Shown: positions 1 to 8,842 of the stretch, piece by piece
Layout of the letters: every line of letters begins with the position of its first letter
Numbering within the stretch: the stretch's first letter is position 1
Assembly: GCF_030268685.1 (NCBI RefSeq)
Contig: NZ_BSRQ01000001.1
Location: 124,001 to 188,000 of the forward strand
From: Microtetraspora sp. NBRC 13810
Lineage (GTDB): Bacteria; Actinomycetota; Actinomycetes; Streptosporangiales; Streptosporangiaceae
Direction: 5' to 3'
Length of the DNA: 64,000 nt
Made by a program: the position numbers and the translations under genes
Notes under the pieces: generated by a model
Told to the model about the DNA's origin: nothing
Database searches by the model: none
Seen by the model: only the letters and a program-made list of their open reading frames with translations

Positions 1-434
1 GACTCGGCCACGGCCCGCAGGCTGCGGCGCAGGCCGGAACGGGTGAACCCGATGACGATGAGCGGGTCCTTGGTCTCCACCGGGACCAGTCTCGTCCTGC
101 CGGGGAGCAGGGCGACCAGCAGCAGGACCGTCCCGAGCGCGGCGAGCGCGCCCGCCGTGCCGAGGACGAGCGGCTCGGACCAGGCGTGCCCGGTGGCGGC
201 GGCGGTGAGCCGGTCGAAGGGGACGAAGCCGAGCCTCACCCCGAACGCCATGCTCACGGTCTCCGCGGCGGTGACCGTCAGCGTCACCGCCAGCACCAGC
301 GCCACGGCCACGCCGGCCGGGGTGCGGGCGGGCCGCAGCGCCCGGGTGTTGCGGCGGCGGATCGCCTCGGGGGATTCCTTGTCGGGGGCGGCGCCGGGGG
401 CGGCACCCGCCGTGACGTCCTGCACAGAAGTCAT
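1..434 (-). CDS. DUF6286-like membrane protein of an alkaline-shock (Asp23) cluster, 3' end cut off
   Basis: Reading from the ATG at 434 gives about 144 residues before the window edge. A charged N-terminus with RRR is followed by one membrane segment near residues 40-60 and a second near 89-111, then a cytoplasmic stretch containing GFTRSGLRRSLRAVAES. This two-helix layout and the conserved GLRRxL segment resemble DUF6286 proteins, which in actinomycetes sit beside Asp23/Gls24 and AmaP genes; the neighbours that would confirm this are outside the window. The family call is from memory of that pattern and the molecular role is unknown. The start has an ordinary context and nothing else reads through the 200 bases upstream. 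Confidence 0.6.
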   Translation of the reverse strand, partial: MTSVQDVTAGAAPGAAPDKESPEAIRRRNTRALRPARTPAGVAVALVLAVTLTVTAAETVSMAFGVRLGFVPFDRLTAAATGHAWSEPLVLGTAGALAALGTVLLLVALLPGRTRLVPVETKDPLIVIGFTRSGLRRSLRAVAE

Positions 435-643
435 CACCCGGCCAGGGGTACAACGAACTCCCCCGCCCCGCCCGCGACCGCCCCGCCCCTTTGCACGTTC
501 ACAAACCCGCCCCCGCACGAGACTTTGCCTTCTCCCCCGGCCACCCCGCGCCCCACCGCCCGGTGCAGCCGGGGCCGCGGACCCCCTCCCCGGCAGGCGA
601 AGACGGGGTGGAGGCCCCTCCTCCCCACCCCGCTCGCCGGCCG

Positions 644-1135
644 TCAGAAGCCGAGGTCGAGCACCCGCCACCTGTCGCAGTTGCGGGTGCGCGAGCTGTC
701 CTCGCGGACCTCGCAGACCCGCAGGGCGGCGGCCAGCACGTCCTCCCTGTCCCAGGAGAACGAGCGGGAGTCGCCGTCGCAGGCCCGGTAGCGCCGGACC
801 GTCCGCCAGTCGTCCTCGTCGTCGTCGATGTGCACCACGCGGAACTCGACCTGGGCGCACTGCCGGTCGCGGGAGGTGCGGTCGCTGAGCCGGCCGGACA
901 CCTCCAGGGTGTTGGCCTCCTCGTCGCCTTCCAGCACGAGCTCTCCGCGGGCCTGGGCCCGCCCGCCGTCACGGGAGCTGTAGCGCCCCCAGGTGTCCTC
1001 GAAGTCGGCGGCGCTCCGCAGCGCCGTACCGGCCGCCGGGGCGGCGGACGTCGCGGCCAGTGCCGTGGGGGCCATGGCCAGGGTGAGCGCCCCCGTCGCC
1101 ACCAGCGCCGCGGTGATGTGCAGCATGCGTTTCAT
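644..1135 (-). CDS. small secreted protein with four-cysteine mature region
   Basis: The product is 163 residues from an ATG preceded by an AAAAGGAGAGGG ribosome site; an in-frame ATG 20 codons earlier lacks one and is rejected. Residues 1-27 (MKRMLHITAALVATGALTLA and on to an ALA cleavage motif) form a clear Sec signal peptide. The mature part is polar and acidic, with cysteines in RQCAQ, RACDG, RVCEV and RNCDR, suggesting two disulfides outside the membrane. I recognise no family. It stands alone, transcribed toward the alkaline-shock gene, so nothing nearby suggests a role. Confidence 0.65.
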   Translation of the reverse strand: MKRMLHITAALVATGALTLAMAPTALAATSAAPAAGTALRSAADFEDTWGRYSSRDGGRAQARGELVLEGDEEANTLEVSGRLSDRTSRDRQCAQVEFRVVHIDDDEDDWRTVRRYRACDGDSRSFSWDREDVLAAALRVCEVREDSSRTRNCDRWRVLDLGF

Positions 1136-1236
1136 CGGCTTCCCTCTCCTTTTTCGCATCCACAAGAGATGCTCGGCGGAGTGGAAGCCGGGCACATGAG
1201 TAGCCCCGTACTCAGATACCTATATGTCGGGACCTG

Positions 1237-1596
1237 TCAGCGGCGGCGGCGACGCCACAGCATGACGGCGGCGCCCACCATGAGCACGGCGCCCACGCCG
1301 ATCAGCACGGGCGCGAGATCGCGCGCCGGGTCCCTGAAGCGGTCGGCGTCGTTCCACGCGTCGTCGGGCGCGGAGTCGTACACGGCCGGCTTGGGCGCGC
1401 CCACGCCCACCACGTCGGCCACCGTCTCACTCACCGACAGGCAGAGCTGCTCGGCGTTGGCCCTGACCTTGGCCACGCCACGCTGGGCGACCCGCTTGGG
1501 GCTGACCCGGTCGGCGATGGCGTCGACCGTACGGGCGAGCTCCGCGCGGGTGCGCTCGATACGGCGCTCCAGCTCATCGGGGTCGGTGTCCGCCAT
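1237..1596 (-). CDS. DUF3618 family tail-anchored membrane protein
   Basis: The 119-residue product starts at an ATG (MADTDPDELERRIERTRAEL) with GAGGAGAGG just upstream; a 9-codon N-terminal extension in the same frame has no ribosome site. The amphipathic N-terminal segment ELERRIERTRAELARTVDAI followed by DRVSPKRV is characteristic of DUF3618 proteins, which are common in actinomycetes and usually neighbour phage-shock or stress membrane genes. A single membrane segment lies near residues 93-113 and the chain ends in a WRRRRR basic tail, so it is probably tail-anchored with its helical part in the cytoplasm. Function of the family is not established. Confidence 0.75.
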   Translation of the reverse strand: MADTDPDELERRIERTRAELARTVDAIADRVSPKRVAQRGVAKVRANAEQLCLSVSETVADVVGVGAPKPAVYDSAPDDAWNDADRFRDPARDLAPVLIGVGAVLMVGAAVMLWRRRRR

Positions 1597-1722
1597 ACCT
1601 CTCCTCTCGTCGCCCCTTGACATCGATCAGTCTGTCAGGTGACGGCACCACCCGGCACGCTGGGCGGGCCGGTAAGTTGATCCGGGAAACACCTTCCCGG
1701 CAGGCCCCTTCAAGGAGGACTC

Positions 1723-2205
1723 GTGGCCGACACCACCGTGACCAGACTCGAACACGGCGATCCCGCACCGGAATTCTCCCTTCCCACCGCCGACGGCGGC
1801 ACCGTCTCCCTCGCGGACCACCGTGGCAAGCGGGTCATCCTCTACTTCTACCCCGCCGCGATGACCCCTGGCTGCACCAAGCAGGCATGTGACTTCCGCG
1901 ACAATCTCGGCCGGCTGACCGCCGAGGGCTACGTGGTGCTGGGCGTCTCCAAGGACAAGCCCGCCAAGCTGGCGAAGTTCGCCGAGCACGACGGGCTGAC
2001 CTTCCCGCTGCTGTCCGACGAGGATCTCGCGGTGCACCGGGCGTACGCGGTGTACGGGGAGAAGACGATGTACGGCAAGACCGTCGTCGGCGTGATCCGC
2101 TCGACGTTCGTCATCGACGCCGACGGCAAGGTCGATCTGGCCCTCTACAACGTGAAGGCCACCGGCCACGTCGCCTCGCTGAAGAAGAAGCTCGGCCTTT
2201 CCTAG
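1723..2205 (+). CDS. bcp: thioredoxin-dependent peroxiredoxin (Bcp/PrxQ)
   Basis: This 160-residue cytoplasmic protein reduces hydroperoxides using electrons from thioredoxin. The AhpC/TSA fold is visible: GDPAPEFSLPTADGG at the start, then YFYPAAMTPGCTKQAC with the peroxidatic Cys51 and the resolving Cys56 five residues later, the spacing of atypical two-Cys PrxQ enzymes. The length is normal for the family. It begins at GTG after a strong AAGGAGG site. It is monocistronic and is followed by the tRNA gene. Confidence 0.92.
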   Translation: MADTTVTRLEHGDPAPEFSLPTADGGTVSLADHRGKRVILYFYPAAMTPGCTKQACDFRDNLGRLTAEGYVVLGVSKDKPAKLAKFAEHDGLTFPLLSDEDLAVHRAYAVYGEKTMYGKTVVGVIRSTFVIDADGKVDLALYNVKATGHVASLKKKLGLS

Positions 2206-2331
2206 AAAGCGTCGTGCACGGCATGGCCCCGGCGGAAACACCTCCGGCCCGGGGCGCGCCCGCCCGGAAAGCCGCTAAAAGGGCCTTCGACGACCTGGGG
2301 CCGAGGCCACCGGCGGCCGGGTGCCGGACGG

Positions 2332-2358
2332 TTGGACACAAGGTAAGATCGGTAGCGT
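2332..2358 (+). promoter_or_regulatory. candidate promoter of the tRNA gene
   Basis: TTGGAC (2332-2337) and TAGCGT (2353-2358) are separated by 15 bases and lie about 19 bases before the tRNA 5' end. The short spacer makes this a weak match to a housekeeping sigma promoter. Confidence 0.35.
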
Positions 2359-2376
2359 TCCGATTCGGGAACGACA

Positions 2377-2452
2377 GGGGTCGTAGCCCAACGGCAGAGG
2401 CAACGGCTTTAGGTGCCGTCCAGTGCGGGTTCGAATCCCGCCGACCTCACCA
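2377..2452 (+). tRNA. tRNA with anticodon UAG (leucine CUA codon), class I shape, CCA encoded
   Basis: The cloverleaf folds by eye. The acceptor stem 2377-2383 pairs with 2442-2448 (one G-T pair). The anticodon stem ACGGC/GCCGT (2403-2407, 2415-2419) encloses TTTAGGT, putting anticodon TAG at 2410-2412. The variable loop has only five bases (2420-2424). The T arm GCGGG-TTCGAAT-CCCGC follows, then discriminator A and a genome-encoded CCA at 2450-2452. The D arm closes with only three G-C pairs (GCC/GGC). The anticodon says leucine, but bacterial leucine tRNAs are class II with a long variable arm, so the amino-acid identity is uncertain. Confidence 0.85.
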
Positions 2453-2467
2453 GTGTTCTCACCTCAT

Positions 2468-2492
2468 CCCGCCCGCCGCTGTGGCGGGCGGG
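2468..2492 (+). terminator. GC-rich hairpin terminator after the tRNA
   Basis: CCCGCCCGCC (2468-2477) pairs perfectly with GGCGGGCGGG (2483-2492) around a five-base loop, starting 16 bases after the CCA end. There is no T tract, which is usual for actinomycete terminators. Confidence 0.65.
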
Positions 2493-2631
2493 CGCCTCCG
2501 GGGATGCGGCCAGGTTTTAACCGTCGGGATATCGGTAAAAAATCCCTATTGTGATGCGATGTCCTTTTAAGTGTGATTTGTGGGGTTAAAGTCGCCGGGA
2601 AACTCGACCGGCGACTTCGTGGACTCGCACC
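2493..2631. other. AT-rich intergenic stretch with one hairpin
   Basis: This stretch is markedly richer in A and T than its surroundings. TTGTGA (2549-2554) with TGTGAT 17 bases on could be a weak promoter reading rightward. GTCGCCGG (2591-2598) and CCGGCGAC (2608-2615) form a perfect eight-base hairpin just before the next possible gene; it may attenuate or terminate. No coding pattern is seen. Confidence 0.4.
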
Positions 2632-2940
2632 GTGGGTCACGACACCGACGCCGCCCCGGCCGTGCACGCCGTCCGCGTCACCCCGGTCACGGCTGCCGCC
2701 GTCACCCCGACTTCCGCCGACGGCGCCGCCGTCGCCGTCCGCCTCGCCCGTCCCGCGCGGTCCACCGGTCTCGGGGTGCTCGTCCCGCCCGGCGGCCGGG
2801 GGCCGGGCGCACTCACCGTCGCCGGCGACAGGCCCGGGTTCGTGACGGCCCGTGCCGGTGCCTTGGGCCTGATGCTCGCCGAGGACGCCTGGCGCCGGGT
2901 CATCTGTCTCCCGGATCGGCGCGCCACGGCGACGGCGTAG
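2632..2940 (+). CDS. hypothetical protein, 102 residues
   Basis: An open frame from GTG at 2632 has about 90 percent G/C at third codon positions, as real genes here do; the overlapping frames do not share that bias. The product is Ala/Val/Arg-rich with no signal peptide, no obvious membrane helix and one cysteine near the end. I recognise no family. The ribosome site is poor, so the start is uncertain and the gene may be spurious. Confidence 0.35.
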   Translation: MGHDTDAAPAVHAVRVTPVTAAAVTPTSADGAAVAVRLARPARSTGLGVLVPPGGRGPGALTVAGDRPGFVTARAGALGLMLAEDAWRRVICLPDRRATATA

Positions 2941-3462
2941 CGCGGGAAGGGGGACGCACCCCAGCCGGGGGCCGCTCGTGCCGGGCCGCCTGGCCGCAGG
3001 GCCCGGTGGATCAGCCGCCCGCTGGGGTGCCGGTCCGGGTGCCCGCACCGCCCGTGCCAGGAGCGGGCGCCGCAGCGGCGGGCATCCCGTGAGCCGCCGT
3101 GGGCGAGGCGGCCCGGGAGTGATCAGGGGACTGACCGGGGAGTCGCGATGTGCCGTACGCCGGCCTGCCCGGAACGAGGTCCGGGCCGGGCGATGCGGCG
3201 CGGCCCACGTCCGCAACGAAGGCCGGCGTCGCTCCCGGCCTGCGGGCCGCGCGGTGCGTCCTCTTCACCGCGCGACCCAGCTTCGTTGTGATCCGCCATC
3301 ACAGATCTCCCTTTACTGCCCCGTAGGGCGCTCCCAATCACAAGGATGTCCATAGAGGCGTAAGGGGGGCGTAAGCCGCCCATCACCTGCGACCTGAGTC
3401 GTACGCCGAACTCCGCCTCCAGGGGGAAGGGCGACTGATCAGCGGCTACGTATCGTGGAAAG
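2941..3462. other. intergenic region with weak minus-strand small ORFs and the upstream region of the two-component genes
   Basis: No gene is firmly supported here. Two overlapping minus-strand frames are possible. One is a 58-codon frame, 3123-3299, with a good AAGGGAGA ribosome site but only moderate third-position G/C (about 72 percent). The other is an 85-codon frame, 3011-3268, with better codon bias but no clear ribosome site. Neither product resembles a family I know. The right end, about 3380-3462, is the leader of the histidine kinase gene, with GGAAAGG before its GTG. Confidence 0.4.
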
Positions 3463-4446
3463 GTGTCTGGCAGACCGCGCGCCCGGAACGGGCGCCCTCC
3501 CCTCGCCACCGGGCTTTCCCGGATGGCGCCCTTCGCCGCGCTCTGCCTGCTCACCGTGCTCGTCCACGTGACACTCCAGCTCTCCGGCCAGGACGCCGGC
3601 GCCCGGTTCGGCACCCTCGCCGGGTGCGCGGCGCTGGTCGTCGCCGTCTGGGTCACCGTCTGGGTCACCGTCTGGGTCGCCGTCTGGGGCGGCGGCGTCC
3701 GCAGCACCGCCCGCCGCCACCTGGAAGGGCTCGCCGAGCGCGAGCGCGACCAGCGGGCCAGGATCGGCGCGGCGGCCGAGCGCGCCAAGATCGCGCGCGA
3801 GCTGCACGACGTCATCGCGCACGACGTCAGCGTGATCATCGTCCAGGCCGACGGCGCCGGCTACGCGCTGGACAGCGATCCGGAACAGGCCAGGCGCGCC
3901 GTACAGGCCATCTCGGCGACCGGGCGGCAGGCGCTGGCCGAGATGCGCCGGCTCGTCGCGGTGCTCAGGCCGGATGCCGCGGAGCCGGCCGGCGAGGATT
4001 ACGCGCCGCAGCCCGGCCTCGCCGAGCTCGAACGGCTGACGGCACGGACCGCCGGGCCCCCGGTGGAGTGGCGGATCACCGGTTCACCCGACGGCCTCAC
4101 CGACGGCGAGCAGCTCGCCGTCTACCGGATCGTGCAGGAGGCGCTGGCCAACGTCGCCAAGCACGGCGGCCCGGCGGCCCGGGCGACCGTGGAGCTGGCG
4201 TACGGCCCGCGTGAGGTCGCGCTGCGGGTGACCGATGACGGGCGGGGCGCCACGGCGCGGGACGGCAGGGACGGCGAAGAGCCGGGGCGCGGCCTGGTGG
4301 GCGTGCGGGAGCGGGTCGCGATGTACGGCGGCGGCATGCGCGCCGGGCCGCGGGCCGAGGGCGGGTTCGAGGTGGCGGTGCGGCTGCCGGTGTCGCGGAG
4401 GCCGCGGCCCGGCGGCGGCGACGGTCCGGCAGGATGTTCCGGGTGA
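3463..4446 (+). CDS. NarL-family sensor histidine kinase
   Basis: A 327-residue membrane kinase of the HisKA_3 type that would autophosphorylate on His115 and pass phosphate to the downstream regulator. Two membrane segments (about residues 21-41 and 50-75) come first. The second contains the repeat WVTVWVTVWVAVW, encoded by a 12-base tandem repeat. The dimerisation box ERAKIARELHDVIAHDVSV holds the phospho-acceptor, and a HATPase domain follows with an N-box around VQEALANVAKHG and a G-box RGLVGVRERV. The extracellular loop is very short, so it may sense membrane stress or use a partner. GTG start after GGAAAGG; its stop overlaps the next gene. Confidence 0.88.
   Translation: MSGRPRARNGRPPLATGLSRMAPFAALCLLTVLVHVTLQLSGQDAGARFGTLAGCAALVVAVWVTVWVTVWVAVWGGGVRSTARRHLEGLAERERDQRARIGAAAERAKIARELHDVIAHDVSVIIVQADGAGYALDSDPEQARRAVQAISATGRQALAEMRRLVAVLRPDAAEPAGEDYAPQPGLAELERLTARTAGPPVEWRITGSPDGLTDGEQLAVYRIVQEALANVAKHGGPAARATVELAYGPREVALRVTDDGRGATARDGRDGEEPGRGLVGVRERVAMYGGGMRAGPRAEGGFEVAVRLPVSRRPRPGGGDGPAGCSG
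3640..3687 (+). repeat. 12-base tandem repeat inside the kinase membrane segment
   Basis: Four degenerate copies of GTCTGGGTCACC run head to tail and encode the WVTV repeat in the second membrane helix. In-frame repeat-unit changes would lengthen or shorten that helix. Confidence 0.6.
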
Positions 4447-5123
4447 TTCGCGTCATGCTGGTCGACGATCAGGAGTTGCTCCGGGCGGGTTTCCGCATGG
4501 TGCTCGGCGCCCAGCCGGACATCGAGATCGTGGCCGAGGCCGCCGACGGGGAAACCGCGGTCGAGACCCTGGCCGAGGTCGCCGTGGACGTCGTGCTGAT
4601 GGACATCAGGATGCCGCGCCTGGACGGCGTCGAGGCCACCCGGCTGATCCGTGCCCGGCCGGGCGCCCCCAGGGTGCTCATCTTGACGACGTTCGACCTC
4701 GACGACTACGCCTTCACCGCGTTGCAGGCCGGCGCGTCGGGGTTCCTGCTCAAGGACGTGGCGCCGTCCGACCTGGTCAGCGCGATCCGCTCGGTGCACA
4801 ACGGCGACTCCGTCGTGGCCCCGAGCACGACCCGCCGCCTCCTCGAACGCTTCGCCGCGCAGCTGCCCGAGGCCGCGGCCGGCCCGTCCGGCGACGGCGT
4901 GCTCACCGCCAGGGAGCGCGAGGTGGTGGTACTGGTGGCGCGCGGGCTGTCCAACGCCGAGATCGCCGGGCGGCTCCGCCTGGCGGAGGCCACGGTGAAG
5001 ACCCATCTGGGCAGGGTGCTGGCCAAGCTGGGGCTGCGCGACCGCGCCCAGGTGGTGGTCCACGCGTACGAGTCTGGACTGGTGACGCCCGGCCCCGGGC
5101 CACGGGATCGGCCGAAAGGCTGA
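4443..5123 (+). CDS. NarL/FixJ-type response regulator
   Basis: A 226-residue regulator with an N-terminal receiver domain (VIRVMLVDDQELLRAGF; acidic pocket Asp8/Asp9, phosphorylation site Asp54 in LMDIRMP) and a C-terminal LuxR-type helix-turn-helix (LTAREREVVVLVARGLSNAE, then ATVKTHLGRVLAKL). I chose GTG at 4443 because it gives the canonical receiver start and makes the four-base GTGA overlap with the kinase stop; an ATG at 4434 would add three residues. It is translationally coupled to the kinase. The ABC exporter downstream is its likely target. Confidence 0.88.
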   Translation: MIRVMLVDDQELLRAGFRMVLGAQPDIEIVAEAADGETAVETLAEVAVDVVLMDIRMPRLDGVEATRLIRARPGAPRVLILTTFDLDDYAFTALQAGASGFLLKDVAPSDLVSAIRSVHNGDSVVAPSTTRRLLERFAAQLPEAAAGPSGDGVLTAREREVVVLVARGLSNAEIAGRLRLAEATVKTHLGRVLAKLGLRDRAQVVVHAYESGLVTPGPGPRDRPKG

Positions 5124-5268
5124 GCGCGGGTTCCCCCTCCGGTCGCACCACCCCCTCCCGCCTACGCTCGCAGCCGCACGAGGAGTCCGTTCCCAGGGCC
5201 CAGGAACCCCGGTTTCGCCGGCCATAGCGTTTGTCAGGCCATCCGACGACGCTGTGAGGAGCGAAGAC

Positions 5269-6021
5269 GTGACCCTGACCGACACCGGCGCGGCGGCGCC
5301 GCCCGCCGTGGTGGCCGAGAGGCTCACCAAGATCTACGGCCGGGGCGACGCGGCCGTGCACGCCCTGCGCGGGGTCGACGTGGGCTTCGCCACCGGGGCC
5401 TTCACCGCGATCATGGGTCCCTCCGGGTCCGGCAAGTCCACGCTGATGCACTGCCTCGCCGGTCTGGACACCGTCTCCGGCGGCACCGTGCGCGTCGGCG
5501 ACGTCGAGCTCACCGGCCTGACCGACAGGCAGCTCACGATGCTGCGCCGGGAGCGGATCGGGTTCGTCTTCCAGGCGTTCAACCTGCTGCCCACGCTGAC
5601 CGCCGAGCAGAACATCCGGCTGCCTCTGGAGATCGCCGGACGCCAGGCCGACCAGGTGCTCTTCGACCGGGTGGTCAGGACCGTCGGCCTCGCCGACCGG
5701 CTACGGCATCGGCCGGCCGAGCTGTCCGGCGGCCAGCAGCAGCGGGTGGCGGTGGCCCGCGCGCTGATCAACAAACCACAGGTGATCTTCGCGGACGAGC
5801 CGACGGGGAACCTCGACTCGCGCAGCGGCGCGGAGGTGCTGTCGTTCCTGCGCACGTCCGTACGGGAGCTGGGCCAGACGATCGTGATGGTCACGCACGA
5901 CCCGGTGGCCGCCTCCTACGCCGACCGGGTGGTGTTCCTGCGTGACGGGTCGCTGGTCACCGAGCTGGACCGGCCCACCCCGCAGTCCGTGCTGGACCTG
6001 CTGCTGAAGCTGGAGGGCTGA
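5269..6021 (+). CDS. MacB/LolD-like ABC transporter ATP-binding protein
   Basis: This 250-residue ATPase powers the adjacent FtsX-type permease. Walker A is GPSGSGKS near residues 50-57, the signature LSGGQQQR near 152, Walker B VIFADEP near 172, and the H-loop VTHDP follows. GTG at 5269 has GAGGAG seven bases upstream; an in-frame GTG at 5254 overlaps that ribosome site and is less likely. The stop is one base from the permease start, so the two are coupled. Exporters of this class handle antimicrobial peptides or lipids; the substrate here is unknown. Confidence 0.9.
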   Translation: MTLTDTGAAAPPAVVAERLTKIYGRGDAAVHALRGVDVGFATGAFTAIMGPSGSGKSTLMHCLAGLDTVSGGTVRVGDVELTGLTDRQLTMLRRERIGFVFQAFNLLPTLTAEQNIRLPLEIAGRQADQVLFDRVVRTVGLADRLRHRPAELSGGQQQRVAVARALINKPQVIFADEPTGNLDSRSGAEVLSFLRTSVRELGQTIVMVTHDPVAASYADRVVFLRDGSLVTELDRPTPQSVLDLLLKLEG

Positions 6022-6022
6022 G

Positions 6023-8530
6023 GTGCTCCGCACGACTCTGGCCGGGCTGCGCGCGCACCGGCTGCGCCTGCTGCTCACCTCGCTGGCGATCACGCTCGGC
6101 GTGGGCTTCATCGCGGGCACGTTCGTGCTCACCGACACTATCCAGGCGGGGTTCTCCCGCACGTTCGGCGCCGCCGCCGACACCATCGACGTCGCGGTGC
6201 TCCCGCCGAAGGGCGACGGCGCGGACGAGCCGTCCAGCGTGTCCGCCGAGACGCTCGCCGCGGTCCGCGAGGTGCCCGGCGTGGCGGCGGCCGAGGGGCT
6301 CGTCCGGGGTCCCGCGCCGCTGATCGGCAGGGACGGCAAGGCGGTGGGCGACTGGCCCACGTACGGCATCTCGATCCCGGAGGGCCCGCTCGACCGCACC
6401 ACGATCACCTCCGGCAAGTCCCCCCGTACGGCGGGCGAAGCCGTGCTGGACGAGGACACCGCCGAGACCCGCGGCTTCGGCGTGGGCGACACGATCACCG
6501 TGCTGGACCCGGACCGCAGACCGCACCGCTTCACCGTGGTGGGCCTGTTCGACCCGGGCGTGGACCAGGAGCTGTCGTTCTACGGCGGGGTCGGCTTCAC
6601 CACGGCGACCGCCACCACGATGACGGGCAGGAAGGGCTTCCGCGAGGTCGACGTGCTCGCCGCCGAGGGCGTCGGCCCCGAACGGCTGCGCGACTCGGTG
6701 GCCGCGGCGGTGGCCCCCGGCCACGAGGTGCTGACCGGCCGGCGGTTCGCGGACCGGCTCGCTACCGCCAACGGCGCGAACACCGGCTTCCTGACCGCCG
6801 GGCTGCTGCTCTTCGGGCTGGTGGCGATGATGGTGGCGGCGCTGGTCATCTACAACACGTTCACCATCCTCATCGCCCAGCGGTCCAGGGAGATGGCGCT
6901 GCTGCGCTGCATCGGGGCGACAAAGGGGCAGGTGTTCGGCTCGGTCGTGCTGGAGTCGGCGGTGGTCGGGCTCGTCTCCTCGGCGCTCGGCCTGCTGGCC
7001 GGGCTGGGCCTGGGCGGCGGCGCGGTCGCCGTGCTGTCCACCACGTCGATCGGCCTGCCCACCGGCGCCGTCGCGCTGACCCCGCGCACGATCGCCGCCG
7101 GACTCGGCATCGGCCTGGTCGTGACCGTGTGCGCGGCGCTGCTGCCGGCCAGGGCCGCGACGCGGGTGCCGCCGGTGACGGCGCTGCGCGGCCAGATGGC
7201 GGAGCGGACGTTCCGGGCGGGCGCGCTCCGGCTGGTGAGCGCCGGCGTCCTCCTCGCGGCCGGCGCGGCGGTGGCGGGCTGGGGAGCCGCCCAGGACTCC
7301 GGCGACCAGTTCGCGCTCTTCGTCGCGGCCGCCGGCTGCGCGGTGGTCTTCCTGGGCGTGCTGGTCCTCGGACCGGTGATCGTCCGGCCGCTGACCGCCT
7401 TCACCGGCTGGCTGCCGGCCCGGATCTTCCGGGTGCCGGGCCGGCTGGCGGTGGACAACGCGGGCCGCAACCCGGCGCGGTCGGCCACCACGACGATCGC
7501 GCTGACCATCGGGGTCACGCTGATGACGCTGATGTCGGTGTTCACGGCGAGCGTCCGGGCCACCGTGGCGAACCAGCTCGACCAGCGGTTCCCGGTGGAC
7601 TACGTGGTCGTCGCGCAGGGCGCGGAGGCCGGGGTGCCGCGCGAGGTCGCCGCGGCCCTGCGGCAGCGCCCGGAGCTGACCTCCGTGGTCGAGCTGCGCG
7701 CCACGCAGGCCGACGTCGGCGGAAGGCCCCACCAGGTCGGCGCCTTCGTGGGACCGCTGAAGACGGCGGTCACCTCGGGCTCGCTCGACCGGCTCACGCC
7801 CGGCACGGCGGCGGTGTCCGACGCCACGGCGGAACGGCTCGGCGTGCGGCTGGGCGGCCGGATCGAACTCGCCACCGGCCGGGCGGGCACGGTGCCGCTG
7901 ACCGTGGTGGCGACCTTCGACCCGGCGTTCTCCGTGCTGCCGGCGGTGACCGTGGCCCCGGCGGCCTACGACGACTACTTCGGCGCGACCGACGACACCC
8001 AGGTCACCGCGGACATCGCGGAGGGCGTGCCGGCCGCGACGGCCCGCAGGGCGGTGGAGGCGGCGGCCCAGCCCTACCCGACCGTGCTGGTCGCGAGCCA
8101 GACGGAGTCCAGGGGCGCGCTGGACGACTCGCTGGACATGCTGCTCCTGGTCGTGACGGCCCTGCTGGGCCTGGCGATCCTCATCTCGCTGCTGGGCATC
8201 GCGAACACGATGTCCCTGTCGGTGCACGAGCGGACCCGGGAGTCCGCGCTGCTCCGGGCGCTGGGCCTGACCAGGGGCCAGCTCCGGCAGTTGCTGACCG
8301 TCGAGGCGCTGGTGCTGGGGCTGATCGGGGCGCTGGTGGGGGTGGTGCTCGGCGTGCTGTTCGGCTGGGCGTGCGTGCAGTCGATGCCGGCCAGGGCGGT
8401 CTTCCGGGTGCCGTACTCCGACCTGCTGCTCTTCGTGGTGCTCTCCGGCCTGGCGGGCGTGCTGGCCGCGCTGCTCCCGGCGCGGCGGGCGGCCCGCGCC
8501 CCGATCGTCGGCTCGCTGGCCGCCGACTGA
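6023..8530 (+). CDS. FtsX-family ABC transporter permease with two FtsX domains
   Basis: An 835-residue permease starting at GTG one base after the ATPase stop. It opens with a membrane helix ([21 protein letters not shown]), then an extracytoplasmic MacB-type domain to about residue 245. The first FtsX helix set follows, a second periplasmic-side domain around 500-680, and a final FtsX set containing [20 protein letters not shown]. Such duplicated permeases act as mechanotransducers rather than classical importers. The preceding two-component pair suggests expression in response to a cell-envelope signal. Confidence 0.88.
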   Translation: MLRTTLAGLRAHRLRLLLTSLAITLGVGFIAGTFVLTDTIQAGFSRTFGAAADTIDVAVLPPKGDGADEPSSVSAETLAAVREVPGVAAAEGLVRGPAPLIGRDGKAVGDWPTYGISIPEGPLDRTTITSGKSPRTAGEAVLDEDTAETRGFGVGDTITVLDPDRRPHRFTVVGLFDPGVDQELSFYGGVGFTTATATTMTGRKGFREVDVLAAEGVGPERLRDSVAAAVAPGHEVLTGRRFADRLATANGANTGFLTAGLLLFGLVAMMVAALVIYNTFTILIAQRSREMALLRCIGATKGQVFGSVVLESAVVGLVSSALGLLAGLGLGGGAVAVLSTTSIGLPTGAVALTPRTIAAGLGIGLVVTVCAALLPARAATRVPPVTALRGQMAERTFRAGALRLVSAGVLLAAGAAVAGWGAAQDSGDQFALFVAAAGCAVVFLGVLVLGPVIVRPLTAFTGWLPARIFRVPGRLAVDNAGRNPARSATTTIALTIGVTLMTLMSVFTASVRATVANQLDQRFPVDYVVVAQGAEAGVPREVAAALRQRPELTSVVELRATQADVGGRPHQVGAFVGPLKTAVTSGSLDRLTPGTAAVSDATAERLGVRLGGRIELATGRAGTVPLTVVATFDPAFSVLPAVTVAPAAYDDYFGATDDTQVTADIAEGVPAATARRAVEAAAQPYPTVLVASQTESRGALDDSLDMLLLVVTALLGLAILISLLGIANTMSLSVHERTRESALLRALGLTRGQLRQLLTVEALVLGLIGALVGVVLGVLFGWACVQSMPARAVFRVPYSDLLLFVVLSGLAGVLAALLPARRAARAPIVGSLAAD

Positions 8531-8572
8531 CGAAGGCCGCCCCCTGCGCACAGGTCAGCGGAGGCCGCGGGG

Positions 8573-8842
8573 TCAGCGGGGGTGGCGGCCAGGCCACTGG
8601 TCGGCCACGGTCTCCGGGTTCAGCAGGGGGCGGATCACGATCTCGCCGGTGGTGGAGTCGATCACGACGCAACCGCCGCCGGCGGTCTCCGGCAGGACGC
8701 CGGGGTCGTCCGGTTCGTCCTCCTTACCCCAGGCGACATAACCACCTTTGAAGCCATAAAGCATGACCTGGACGGGTTCGTCGAGCGGGCGTACCCCGTT
8801 GAAGTACTCCTCCGCGACCGCCCGCGCCTGTTCCAGTTTCAC
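8573..8842 (-). CDS. YrhB/Imm35-type putative immunity protein
   Basis: An 89-residue cytoplasmic protein from GTG at 8842 whose first bases overlap the toxin stop by four, a hallmark of toxin-immunity pairs. The frame shows KLEQARAVAEEYFNGV, a central GFKGGYVAWG and GGCVVIDSTTGEIV near the end, matching the small alpha/beta YrhB (immunity protein 35) fold as I remember it. It probably binds and neutralises the Tox-PL enzyme encoded immediately upstream. The exact family number is inferred; the immunity role rests mainly on size, order and overlap. Confidence 0.65.
   Translation of the reverse strand: MKLEQARAVAEEYFNGVRPLDEPVQVMLYGFKGGYVAWGKEDEPDDPGVLPETAGGGCVVIDSTTGEIVIRPLLNPETVADQWPGRHPR

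Noticed and set aside
2377..2452. Ordinary class II leucine tRNA
   Set aside because: The variable region is only five bases, far shorter than a leucine-type arm.
5957..8551. 864-codon minus-strand open frame opposite the ABC permease
   Set aside because: It mirrors the high-GC permease gene; its product is Arg/His/Gln/Gly noise with no domain, while the plus frame has clear FtsX features.
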